Of a DNA stretch of 20,000 nt, positions 9,511 to 17,195 are shown in pieces. The notes below the pieces were generated by a model. It worked only from the letters and a program-made list of their open reading frames with translations, ran no database searches and was not told the origin of the DNA. This DNA is from Mesostigma viride (taxonomy: Eukaryota; Streptophyta; Mesostigmatophyceae; Mesostigmatales; Mesostigmataceae). Each line of letters opens with the position of its first letter. Positions within the stretch are counted from its first letter, which is position 1. The DNA lies in contig RPFO01000769.1 in assembly GCA_009746045.1 (NCBI GenBank), positions 1 through 20,000 on the forward strand, given 5' to 3'. The position numbers and the translations under genes are program-made.

Positions 9511-9633
9511 TAACTTACCGATTTCGGCGCTGAAGACCATTTTTCGCGCTCCCGTGCGTTCATAACGTCACGCTGCAAGTCGACCCTTGAATTGTTCTTG
9601 TGTGTCAATTTTTCGTTCCTCTGTTCGTGACAG

Positions 9634-11959
9634 GAGGTTGGGAAGAAGAAGCTGGATCGCCTATTCGAAATCTCCAAGGGCGCCAATGCCGAAGATCAGG
9701 CGGTAGCGGATCGGACGCTTGGGCAGGCGCTTCTGGATGTTTGGAATTACAACAGGCTGTACTTGCACGGCGTCGTGAAGCAGGGCAAAGGGCATTTTAT
9801 TCCCGATGGCCATTACACGAACCTGCTGGCGTACATCCTGCCGGCCACCAAACAATCAGTCGGGAGGGAAGGGAGTTTGGAGGGGAGTAAGGAGGATAAG
9901 GGGGAGTTGAGGGAGGAAGAAGGCGAGCGGAAAAAAAACAAGGCCCAACCTTCCCAAATTTCAAATTACAATCGAGTTCTGGCGAACACCTTCCTGCGCC
10001 TCACAAAGGCCAGGCCGGATGATGAGAATGACGTCACACCAGCTTCTGAGGAGACTATGACTCTCAGATGCCGGTTCGCTAACGCCGAGGGCACCAAGAA
10101 GGGGCAAAAGGTGTCCTGGACGTCTGTAAGGAACCTGGCGTCGTTTCCGATGATGGACGCTGTGTGTGAATGCATCATGAGTGGGGAGGTTGGGCCCGAA
10201 AAGCTGTCAAAGTTGGTGGAGTTGGCCAAGGACGTACTTGAGTGCGTTCGCCAATTCATCCTTATTAAGTTTCAGGAAAAGCCCGACTTGGATGGCGAAT
10301 GTAAGGGGGGGGCTGATATGGAGTACAAGGCTTCTCGCTTATTTGAAGAGGTGTTCGGCTGTCGACTACTTGGGCGGATGCCAAGGAACAAGGACGTCGT
10401 CGATCGATTCCTTGCATTTTGGGAGAAGGCCGTCATCATCACGCGCAATGTCGCCTACCTCTTAAAGTCCGAAGGTCTTGCCAATCACCTAAGGATTCCG
10501 AGAAAGGATCTGATGGATAGCAAAATCGATCTAGTGGATCTCCTCGACAAAACCGCTCCGAACTTCAGCATGAAGGGTTCGCACGGCCTTCTGGACAAGG
10601 ACTTGTATCTCCACTATCAAAAAAAGATGGAAGGAGGGGAAGGGAAGAAGGAGGCGGTTGTTGAGGCGAAGGAGAAAGTTGCAGGGAAAGGGGGGGAGAA
10701 GGTGGAAGAGAAAAGTGCTGAGCCGATTGAGTATAACTGGCGCAGCATTTCCTGGGATAAGATGACCGTCTGGTATTCTTCTCATAGTCTCCCTAAAGGC
10801 GGCCCTGACAGGAAGAAGGCATTTGTGAGGAGGGTGGCGGCGGAGGTGGCGGTGGGCGACGGTGAGGGCTTCCCATCCACTTTCGCGAGGCAAGACGATG
10901 GCCTGACGCCACTACCGTGCTGTAGAATCCTGAATTTGGATGGTGAGTTCGGCCGCAAGTGGACGTCCTTCAAGGACTTCTGGTGGGGTGACCATGACCT
11001 CTTTATGGTTCCTCCAAAAAAGACAACTGTCGAACGAGCTTCCGGTTACCACAGGAAGCTTATCGAGCTAGCGACGCAGTTTTTCGAGGAGTTGCGTCCC
11101 ATCGTGGTCGTTTTTGGCGGAAAGAAGTCATTGGATGGCTTCGAAGACTTACTGGTTCGGATGGGGAAGATGCCTGACGTCTCGTGGACGTCATTGGCGA
11201 AGAAGAGGAAGGCTGAGGATGACGCGGAAGGAGATTCGGATGGGGACGAGGGAGGCGAGGGACAGGGAAAGGAAGGAGGGTCGACTCGCAGAGCGACGTC
11301 TACGGGGGGAGAGAAGTCGTCACCGCAGAAGACGTCTAAGGGGGGAGAGAAGTCGTCACCGCAGAAGACGCGGGACAAAGGGAAGGGTGGGCAGCGGCCG
11401 TCTGTCCAGCCGCAGCCGGAGTCACACCCTTCCAAAAAGCTTCGAAAGGCAGTTGTTCAAATCTCGGACGACGAAGATGAAGCTGAGCCTGGCGCTTCTG
11501 CCCGGCCTGTCGCTCCTTCCGCGCCTACGCGCGTTTCAAAGTATCCCAAGAAAGAGCTTCGAAGGCAGCCAGTCGAGTCATCATCATCCTCCTCCGAGGA
11601 GGAGGAGGAGGAGGAGGGGGAGGAGGGGGAGGAGGGGGAGGAGGGGGAGGAGGGGGAGGAGGGGAGGAGGGGAGGAGGAGGAGGAGGAGGAGGAGGAGGA
11701 GGCGGAGGAGGAGGAGGAGGAGGAGGAGGAGGAGGAGGAGGAGGAGGAGGGGAGGAGGAGGAGGACGGGGATGACGACGAGGAGGAGGAAGATGGAGGGA
11801 GGCGAAGGGGTGATGGAAGGGCAAGGGGTGGAGGGGCAGGAGGGTCAACTCGCAGAGCGACGTCTGAGGGGAGGAAGAAGCCTGCCGCGCCCTCCAAGTC
11901 TTCCGGCTCGTCTCGACCCAAGACAGCTGCTACTCGAGCTCCGAAAGGAATAACAAAGG
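9634..11959 (+). CDS. 775-codon exon; possible degenerate methyltransferase core, E/G tracts
   Basis: The acceptor is TTCGTGACAG and the donor AAAGG|GTGAGG (phase 1), uninterrupted. In order: a globular part (LDRLFEISKGANAEDQ... YLHGVVKQGKGHF), a charged linker, a second globular part (about 9960-10610), a basic linker, then a W-rich globular part (about 10725-11200), and a disordered S/K/E/G tail. In the third part, GDHDLFMVPPKKT (10987-11025) and LRPIVVVFGG (11092-11121) are spaced like motif IV (D-x-x-x-P-P-Y/W) and the following strand of N6/N4 DNA/RNA methyltransferases. The DPPY aspartate is replaced by valine, so an active enzyme is unlikely. The tail carries two GGSTRRATS segments encoded by the palindrome, a 12-residue repeat (GGEKSSPQKTSK) and long E and G runs. 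Confidence 0.8.
11278..11299 (+). repeat. exonised palindrome copy 1
   Basis: GGGTCGACTCG plus CAGAGCGACGT inside coding sequence, read in frame as GGSTRRATS together with adjacent bases. It is the same element that occupies the introns of this gene. Confidence 0.85.
11583..11765 (+). repeat. (GGA)n coding microsatellite
   Basis: An almost pure purine GGA/GAG run with a few G4-G5 interruptions. Each interruption shifts the triplet phase, so the protein changes from polyglutamate to E-E-G repeats to a polyglycine run and back to E/D. The reading frame of the exon remains intact. The homopurine run could form mirror-repeat (H-DNA) or G-rich structures. Confidence 0.95.
11842..11863 (+). repeat. 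exonised palindrome copy 2
   Basis: GGGTCAACTCG plus CAGAGCGACGT, again read as GGSTRRATS in the same reading phase as copy 1, 564 bp downstream of it. The following codons differ (EGRKK versus TGGEK). Confidence 0.85.
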
Positions 11960-12075
11960 GTGAGGAAATCGCTGTTTTGGTCGTGGCATGTATCCTGAAT
12001 TTTTTTTTTAATTCGTTTGCAATCTATCTACGTTGACTTTAGTCCGTCGTTGATGTGCCGATTGGTTACGCGCAG

Positions 12076-12605
12076 GTAATGATGTGGTGCGGGCGAACGC
12101 TGCGGTGGGCTTCGGTCCTGCAGCTAAACTTACTGCTCAGTCTGAAGGGGTGGAAGCGAATGCGCAGAGCCAAGAGCCTTATGAGAAGCCTACGCTGTGG
12201 ATGAGACTTATGGACGGGGAACAGAAACACGGAGCACCGGAGTGCTTCTGGATTGATGGGTGGGCCGAGAACACCATGAGAAGGGCCAATGCGAGTAGGG
12301 AAAAGCAAAAGTATACCAAGTTACAGGAGGTGAAGTTGTACGGGCAGGTAGGTGGATACGATCGGAAATGGAGGGACGTTTGCATGAAGTTTTTTCCAGA
12401 AGAGACAGAGGGCGGAAAGTTGCATCGGGGCAAGTTCTGGATGCCTTTGGACTATGTGAAGAAGGTGGTGACTCTGATGGACGGAAAGAGTTGGAATGAT
12501 GTGGCAAAGTGGGCACCTGCGATGTCCATCGATCCAAAGAGGAAGAAGTCCAAAACAGAAGAGCAGAAATTGGAAGCAGAAGCAAGGAGCAAGAATAAGA
12601 AGTGA
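12076..12605 (+). CDS. C-terminal exon of the large gene
   Basis: The exon follows ACGCGCAG and continues the phase-1 codon (G|GT) into NDVVRANAAVGFGPAAK. It ends with a basic RKKSKTEEQKLEAEARSKNK tail and TGA at 12603-12605. The middle is globular: PTLWMRLMDGEQKHGAP, AENTMRRANASREKQKYTKL, YDRKWRDVCMKFFPEET and GKFWMPLDYVKKVVTLMDGK. It is open and unbroken and shows good splice logic. The family is unknown; the basic tail is compatible with nuclear localisation (inference). Confidence 0.75.
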
Positions 12606-13021
12606 CGTTCGAAGACTTTATTTTATGTTGGACGAGTCTTTAGTAAATTCAGTCGACTCCGTCTCAAGTGCGACGAATGTATCCATGATATTCTTCAATG
12701 AAACAATGCAATTTCACGCTAATGTAAAGTTTTTATGTCACACGAGACTTACAATGAGATAAATACCCACAAATTGTAATATTTACGTGAAATTTATACG
12801 TTCGCAAGCCAAAATTCAAGATTTTTGCCTCAAAATTGAAGGAAAAGTGTCACACACTTGGCTTGGACCGCGGAACATTCGAAGTGGGCCCGGCCTTTTG
12901 CGTCTGAGCCCCAAATTCGGTCAGACCAGTTGCATTCGATGCGCTTTTTTCAGACGCACACGCCAGTATAATCGGTTACGGCTGAAACGCAGTATTGCCG
13001 AAGTTACGCACGTGACCAGCT
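12606..13021. other. 3' flank of the large gene and 5' flank of the retroelement
   Basis: A/T-rich to about 12840, presumably the 3' UTR and terminator of the gene ending at 12605, then more mixed sequence leading into the retroelement ORF1. No gene, RNA gene or strong repeat is visible. The 5' boundary of the retroelement cannot be placed. Confidence 0.5.
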
Positions 13022-14387
13022 ATGACGACTACCAAAGCAAAACGAGGGCTGGAAAAGGAGCTGGCCCAGCTTCCCAGCGCCCAGCCCAACCCTCTCGCCC
13101 TCGCCATTGTTCAGCCGACAGGCTCACCCGCCAAACCCTCGCCAAGCGCCTCGCCTGAACCCAAGAAACCATGCCACGATCGCCACAAATGGAGCCAATA
13201 CTTGCCCGGCGACGGAATGTTCTCCCTCTTCGAGTGGCAGAGACTGTCGCCGCAGGAATGCGTCGAGGTTCTCGAGTTCCTCGTACAGGAACGGAAGCTC
13301 TTCGTGGCCCCGAAGGGGGGGGCGGCTATCGACTACCGCGACACGTCCTGGCTCTACACCTTTGACGAACCAAGCCAACGCCTGTTTATCTTGACCAGCC
13401 ACTACCAGCGCAACGTCGGCGACATCACCAGAGCGATCAACGCCAGCCTCGCACAGCCGGCTGCCCCATCGGCTCCCTCCCTCTGCAAGGATGACATCCG
13501 CGCAGTGCTGGAGGAGCACGTGACCTGGCCGCTGGCCGAGAAGCTGACATCGCTGAACACCACGCTCAACACGGTGGAAGCCCGGGTCTCCAACGTGGAA
13601 ACCAAGGTCGCCCACAAGGTACAACCCCAGTTCACGGCGCTACACACCGCGGCGCAGGCTTCGGAAAAGCATGCTGCACTTGTCTCTCTCAGGACCTAGG
13701 TGGAGGGCAAGTGTGGCGTGCTCCTGAAGAAGCTTGAGGCCATCACCGCCCACACCGAGGCCCTGGCCACACAGGTCCCGGCCCAAGATAGCGGAGCAGA
13801 CGGCCACCATTGCATCCCAGCCACCCCGGCAGGATGCTGGCGACCTCCCGCCGCTCTCCTACGCGGACCTGCTGCGGTCAGCGACCGCCTCCACCACCGA
13901 CGCCATCGCCACAAAGCTCCAGGAGCTGGAGGACCACCGCCAGGCCCAGCAACGGGAGGTCACCGACCGCGCTCGCCGCGAGTGCCGAGTGGTGCTACGT
14001 CGCTTCCCCCAGAAGCCAGGTGAGACGTCAACCTCTCTTGCTGACGAGCTCAAGAACCAGCTTCTTACCCTCATGGGCCTGGTAGGTGAGGTAGAACTGC
14101 GTGGGTGCCACCGCCTTCCCCACTCACGGGACAAGGCGGCTCCCCCACCAGCCCTACTCACCTTCCCCTCCCCTTAGGATAAGCAGCGGTTCCTCTCTCG
14201 TCGCAAGCGGTTGCACGATCTCACCTGGACGCTGGATGACGACCTCACCCCCGCTCAGCAACAGCAGCGACGCGACCTGTGGCCGGAATACCTCCGCCAT
14301 AAGCAGGACCCCCAGAAGCCCAAGGTGTACTGGAGGGGCGGGGACCTGATGATCAACCACAAGATGTGGACGCCCCCAGCGGGCTAG
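13022..14387 (+). pseudogene. L1-type non-LTR retroelement ORF1, broken
   Basis: L1 ORF1 proteins are RNA-binding chaperones with a coiled coil, an RRM and a C-terminal domain. Here the N-terminal part (MTTTKAKRGLEKELAQLP, then W/F-rich sequence) is followed by a coiled-coil-like stretch (LNTTLNTVEARVSNVETKV). An RRM-like stretch follows (CRVVLRRFPQKPGETSTSL... GEVELRGCHRLPHSRDK). The C-terminal part (DKQRFLSRRKRLHDLTWTLD, DDLTPAQQQQRRDLWPE, YWRGGDLMIN) is a convincing L1 ORF1 C-terminal pattern. Damage: TAG at 13697-13699 where CAG is expected, one extra base near CCCAAGATAGCG (about 13785) shifting the frame, and TAG at 14175-14177 just before DKQRF. ORF1 ends at 14387. No ORF2 (endonuclease/reverse transcriptase) follows on this strand. 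Confidence 0.85.
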
Positions 14388-14609
14388 AATAGCAATAGCC
14401 CTAGCTTGTAACCATTGGCGTCACTGCCGCTAAGGCAGCCATGCCTAGAATGTTGCCTAGCTGTGCCAACACACCTAGTCACGTGCCGCCAACGCACGGT
14501 ACACAACCAGCCATAGCCTTAGCCTAGTCCTAGTACAGCCATGCTACGCCCTGGCTATGTTCAGATTACCTGCCCACGCTCCTTGCTATGATATGCTCAC
14601 ATGGGTCTT
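14388..14609 (+). other. non-coding link between ORF1 and retroelement 3' end
   Basis: No ORF or domain. It is noticeably rich in CCTAG/CTAG words (for example GCCTAGAATGTTGCCTAG and TTAGCCTAGTCCTAG). It occupies the place where ORF2 would be in a full-length element. Confidence 0.5.
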
Positions 14610-14808
14610 ATTGCACCCACAGTTTGCCGGATCGTTAGCCTGTCCTTTTAGCTAGCCGCGCCCGATTGCAGCTGTGGCATGCCTTTGGCATGAAGGAGAC
14701 TGGGGGTCTCTGCCCTTTCTCCTGTAGTGCACACACAGGGATTAAAAGCACTTCGGTGCTCCGTGACTCCCCAACGGGAGCACGAGTTTAATTAATTAAT
14801 TAATTAAT
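14610..14808 (+). mobile_element. structured retroelement 3' end with (TTAA)n tail
   Basis: It begins with TTGCACCCACAG, shared with the repeats at 15328 and 16589. Four hairpins follow: CATGCC-TTT-GGCATG (14678-14692), GAGAC-TGGGG-GTCTC (14696-14710), AGCAC-TTCG-GTGCT (14747-14760) and CTCCC-CAAC-GGGAG with flanking GTG/CAC (14763-14783). It ends in (TTAA)n at 14788-14808. A structured 3' UTR ending in a short tandem repeat is typical of many LINE/SINE families, where reverse transcriptase recognises the 3' end. Confidence 0.75.
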
Positions 14809-14811
14809 CCT

Positions 14812-15019
14812 GTAAACCGACTGTGCCGTCTAGCCTAGATGCCAGCGTGGGTGTGATTGTCCACGCCTCGGCGCCATACGTGAGCACCGTAAGGACGAGG
14901 ACCTTGAAGAGCATGCGCTTGCGGTGGTCGCCCAGGCCCTCAAGTGGAGCGCCAGTAGGTGTTGAGCGAACGAAGCCTAGTAGCCCAGGCCAGGCCGATG
15001 CGGGTGTCCACATCGTCGG
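14812..15019 (-). pseudogene. non-LTR retrotransposon ORF2 C-terminal fragment
   Basis: On the minus strand, DDVDTRIGLAWATRLRSLNT reads in one frame, and RKRMLFKVLVLTVLTYGAEA followed by WTITPTLASRLDGT in another. The block R-I-G-L-A-W ... K-x-x-L-F-x-x-x-V-L-x-V-L-x-Y-G-A-E-x-W-T is the well-known segment downstream of the reverse-transcriptase domain in LINE ORF2 proteins. The frame changes near the CTCCACTTGAGG sequence (minus strand), so the fragment is dead. It is in the opposite orientation to the adjacent ORF1 and is probably a different element. Confidence 0.8.
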
Positions 15020-15036
15020 GCCATGTGTTATGTATA

Positions 15037-15050
15037 CTCCCAACCGGGAG
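15037..15050. other. CTCCC-N4-GGGAG hairpin
   Basis: Perfect 5-bp stem with AACC loop, directly next to the dispersed repeat at 15051. The same stem occurs in the retroelement 3' end at 14767-14780 and at 16147-16160. Confidence 0.7.
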
Positions 15051-15143
15051 TTATCAAGGAGACAACCAGCGCAGGCCAGAAATCGGGAGAATCCGGACCA
15101 TGGTAGCTCGAGCCTGCCGTTATCTTGTCCGCGTGTTCGAGTC
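15051..15143 (-). repeat. ~95-bp dispersed repeat, copy 1
   Basis: Nearly identical to 15721-15816, including AGCGCAGGCCAGAAATCGGG and AGCTCGAGCCTGCCGTTATC. The copies differ by small indels. On the minus strand each ends near CTCCTTGATA. No coding capacity; probably a piece of a SINE or LINE. Confidence 0.9.
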
Positions 15144-15325
15144 AAGGGAGTTATGTTCTTAAGTAGTCTGCCCGACTTAGCTGTAGCTGTTTAGATTCTA
15201 TGTGATGGCATTTTCAGCCATGGCTCATTGTGGCCATTTGCTAGCTAGCGCCTTAGCCAACGTCTTGAGCCCACATACCTCACCTTATAAGCTATGCGTC
15301 ACGTACTCAGTATGGTACTGCCTGG
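15144..15325. other. unassigned intergenic sequence
   Basis: No coding, RNA or repeat signal that I can support. It lies between two repeat fragments and probably consists of decayed transposon sequence. Confidence 0.4.
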
Positions 15326-15522
15326 TTGCACCCACAGTGTTGCGCCCCGGCACCCTGCTGTGGAGAGAGCGCTCTGTACGTGGCCAGCGCCCCCCCTGCT
15401 CACTTGATTGTGGCAGTGAGAGAAGCTTGGGCGCCCCCCCTCCTTCTCATTGTGTTTAGGGGTTGAAGGTTCCTTCAGTACTCTGTATTGGCACCCACGT
15501 GACGCAGTCACGTGCTAATTAT
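15326..15522 (+). mobile_element. hairpin-rich retroelement 3' end, copy B
   Basis: It starts TTGCACCCACAGTGTTGCG and aligns along its length with 16587-16750 (shared GAGAGCRCTCTGT, GCAGTGAGAGAAGC, TCATTGTGTWTAGGGGTTG). Hairpins include TGAAGG-TT-CCTTCA (15464-15477) and an 8-bp stem CACGTGAC-GCA-GTCACGTG (15496-15514), followed by an A/T tail TAATTATTA. This parallels the architecture of 14610-14808. Confidence 0.75.
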
Positions 15523-15720
15523 TAGGACCTAGTCCTAGTGACGGGGGCGTGCAACAAACTGTTATAGTAGGCAGGTCAACCTTTTCCATGAGACAAGTTG
15601 TGCACAGGAACCGTTCAGCCTCGATTGAGCCGGCCGAGAGGTAATTAATATGCATTATATATAAAAAAAATCGTTAATCGTCATTACCATGTCGACTGGT
15701 TGCAGGCCCGCCAGGCATTA
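15523..15720. other. unassigned spacer
   Basis: Contains the small inverted repeat AGGAC-CTA-GTCCT just after copy B, an A/T-rich stretch at 15645-15675, and the first GGCATTATAT motif at about 15715. No gene signal. Confidence 0.45.
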
Positions 15721-15816
15721 TATCAAGGAGACAGCCAGCGCAGGCCAGAAATCGGGAGAATCGATCGGGACCCTGGTAGCTCGAGCCTGCCGTTATCTTG
15801 TCCGCATTTTCGAGTC
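15721..15816 (-). repeat. ~95-bp dispersed repeat, copy 2
   Basis: The second copy of the repeat at 15051-15143, with a 4-6 base insertion near GATCGGGACC. On the minus strand it ends CTTGATATAATGCC. That tail is shared with the SINE-like unit at 15949 and the sequence at 16243. Confidence 0.9.
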
Positions 15817-15948
15817 GTTCAGGATGATGAATCGAATATGAATGGAGATGGAAATGTCTAGCCTTGTGCATTGAAATTATGGCTGGCTTACGTGTAGAGC
15901 GACTAGATCGATGACCTAGACGGTGTGGCCGAAGACGGTGGGGCCAGG

Positions 15949-16120
15949 CATTATATTCTGATTTGGCACGCCGCAAAGGTGAAAACCATTTGCGTTCAGT
16001 GCCGGTCCGCGGAAAACGCGATCTGCAAATGAATCCAGGCCGGAATCGAACTGGGGACCTCTCGCACCAACTTTTACTGACTATAGGACGGACGTCTCCT
16101 GATCCTAAGGCATCGCCAAC
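15949..16120 (-). mobile_element. tRNA-derived SINE-like unit
   Basis: On the minus strand a B-box-like AGTTCGATTCC (16042-16052 on plus) lies about 50-60 nt downstream of an A-box-like TGCCTTAGGATCAGG (16098-16112 on plus). This is the spacing of a polymerase III promoter in a long-variable-arm tRNA. It cannot be folded as a functional tRNA, because acceptor pairing is absent. After the tRNA-like head an unrelated body follows, ending in ATATAATGCC at 15949-15958. Confidence 0.5.
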
Positions 16121-16586
16121 TGACACCTACAGTCATCCGCAAAAGTTCTCCCTTCCGGGAGTGATGCAAGCCATTCGGATGTGGTACTAGATAAATCATT
16201 CGAGATCTGTGTGTGTAGGAGTACTACACACGTGTCCACTCGAGGCATTATATAATCGTGCAACACAGCCTGTGCTGGTAGCGTCATGGATGTAGGCTTC
16301 ATGCAATGGTCCATGGTATGGTCATACGGGAGCACGGTTAATGAATGATATGGTAACCACCAGGTGTTTCATGAATTAATCACGAGGTGTTCCGACGAAA
16401 GGCCTTGACGCTCAAGCTATCACTATCAATACCTAGAGAGACATAGTTGTCTCACTTATAAGCGATAAAGTCACTATTCTCCCAATCCGGCACCTCTAAA
16501 TGCGTCCCAAGCCTATCTGTGGGCTCTGGACCATGGCCGGGGCAGCCTTACTGCATCCGCCATGCTTTTGCTATGCCGAAGCTTTA
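16121..16586. other. decayed repeat region
   Basis: Holds the hairpins CTCCC-TTCC-GGGAG (16147-16160) and GTGTGTAG-GAGTA-CTACACAC (16211-16231), a third GGCATTATAT motif at 16243, and ACGGGAGCACGGTTAAT at about 16326, which resembles the retroelement 3' end at 14775. No coding sequence. Confidence 0.5.
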
Positions 16587-16750
16587 TGGCACCCACAGTT
16601 GCGCCCGCACCATGATGCGGAGAGAGCACTCTGTGGCCTGCCCACTTGAGGCAGTGAGAGAAGCTAGGGCGCCCTCCCTCCTTCTCATTGTGTATAGGGG
16701 TTGAAGGTTCCTTCATTGGTACCCACGTGACGCAGTCTACGTGATAATCA
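16587..16750 (+). mobile_element. hairpin-rich retroelement 3' end, copy C
   Basis: Homologous to 15326-15522. The TGAAGG-TT-CCTTCA hairpin is kept at 16702-16715. The CACGT stem (16724-16728 with 16739-16743) is kept with a larger loop, and an A/T-rich GATAATCAATGAA tail follows. CACT-TGAGGC-AGTG is retained with a shorter loop than in copy B, suggesting selection or common ancestry of the paired arms. Confidence 0.75.
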
Positions 16751-17195
16751 ATGAACTAATTCACTATCCATACTCCACTGTCTGACCAACCTTTACTCCG
16801 GGGGTCTGTGATCAGTCTGCAAGCTTTTAGCTTCAATGATCACCCAGCATTGACAGTAAATGGGTGCCCCCCACTCAAGGCATTGTTCTACGGACCCAAG
16901 CAAAGGGCCGTTCCTGAACCATGGGCAGGTGCCATTAGCGTGGACATTTTCCCATCCCATGAAAGCTCTCAAACACCTTCTAAACACACTAGGCGTACCG
17001 CCTAGTGTGGAAGGCCAGCAGCGCATCCATCCATATTAAACTAGTCGACACAGTCAAGCGATCAACTGGGAGCCTTCCTGCGAATGTCGCCTCTCTTGAA
17101 GCCTCAGAAGGCAATACGCAATGCTTTTGCAAGGCAACCGCTCGTCAGATGGTTGGATTTTAATTCCGTAGTCACAGAAACAACCGTGCAGCCAG
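16751..17195. other. 3' flank of AUG2
   Basis: No gene. It contains the long perfect hairpin at 16985-17009. The rest probably includes the 3' UTR and terminator of the minus-strand AUG2 gene. Confidence 0.45.
16985..17009. other. perfect 11-bp stem hairpin downstream of AUG2
   Basis: CACACTAGGCG, loop TAC, CGCCTAGTGTG. It lies 187 bp beyond the AUG2 stop, so it could be in its 3' UTR or be part of a repeat. It has no run of T on either side and does not look like a bacterial terminator. Confidence 0.85.

Larger units (their letters stand above)
3326..12605 (+). other. large multi-exon gene of unknown family (whole model)
   Basis: About twelve exons can be joined by GT-AG introns: 3326-4798, 4958-5020, 5190-5261, 5412-6486, 6604-6657, 6773-6826, 6956-7089, about 7220-7738, 7909-7971, 8141-9301, 9634-11959 and 12076-12605. 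Nearly all junctions are phase 0; the last is phase 1. This consistency supports a single transcript, although two adjacent genes cannot be excluded. No start codon precedes 3326 in frame, so the 5' exon lies upstream or is unrecognised. The product would be about 2,500 residues: basic S/P-rich region, coiled coil, several globular parts separated by charged linkers, E- and G-tracts, and a globular C-terminus. The basic and SR-like regions suggest a nuclear protein (inference). I do not recognise the family. Frame breaks near 5640-5666, 7390-7400 and 7683-7688, and an unresolved junction at 7089/7220, mean this copy may be a pseudogene. Confidence 0.7.

Noticed and set aside
11457-11921. Minus-strand polyproline/serine ORF
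   Set aside because: Mirror reading of the (GGA)n microsatellite.
16021-16120. A tRNA gene on the minus strand
   Set aside because: Good B box but imperfect A box, no acceptor stem pairing and attached to a repeat body; better explained as a tRNA-derived SINE.
16793-17026. Minus-strand ORF of 77 codons
   Set aside because: No family resemblance, contains the hairpin region and lies in the AUG2 3' flank.
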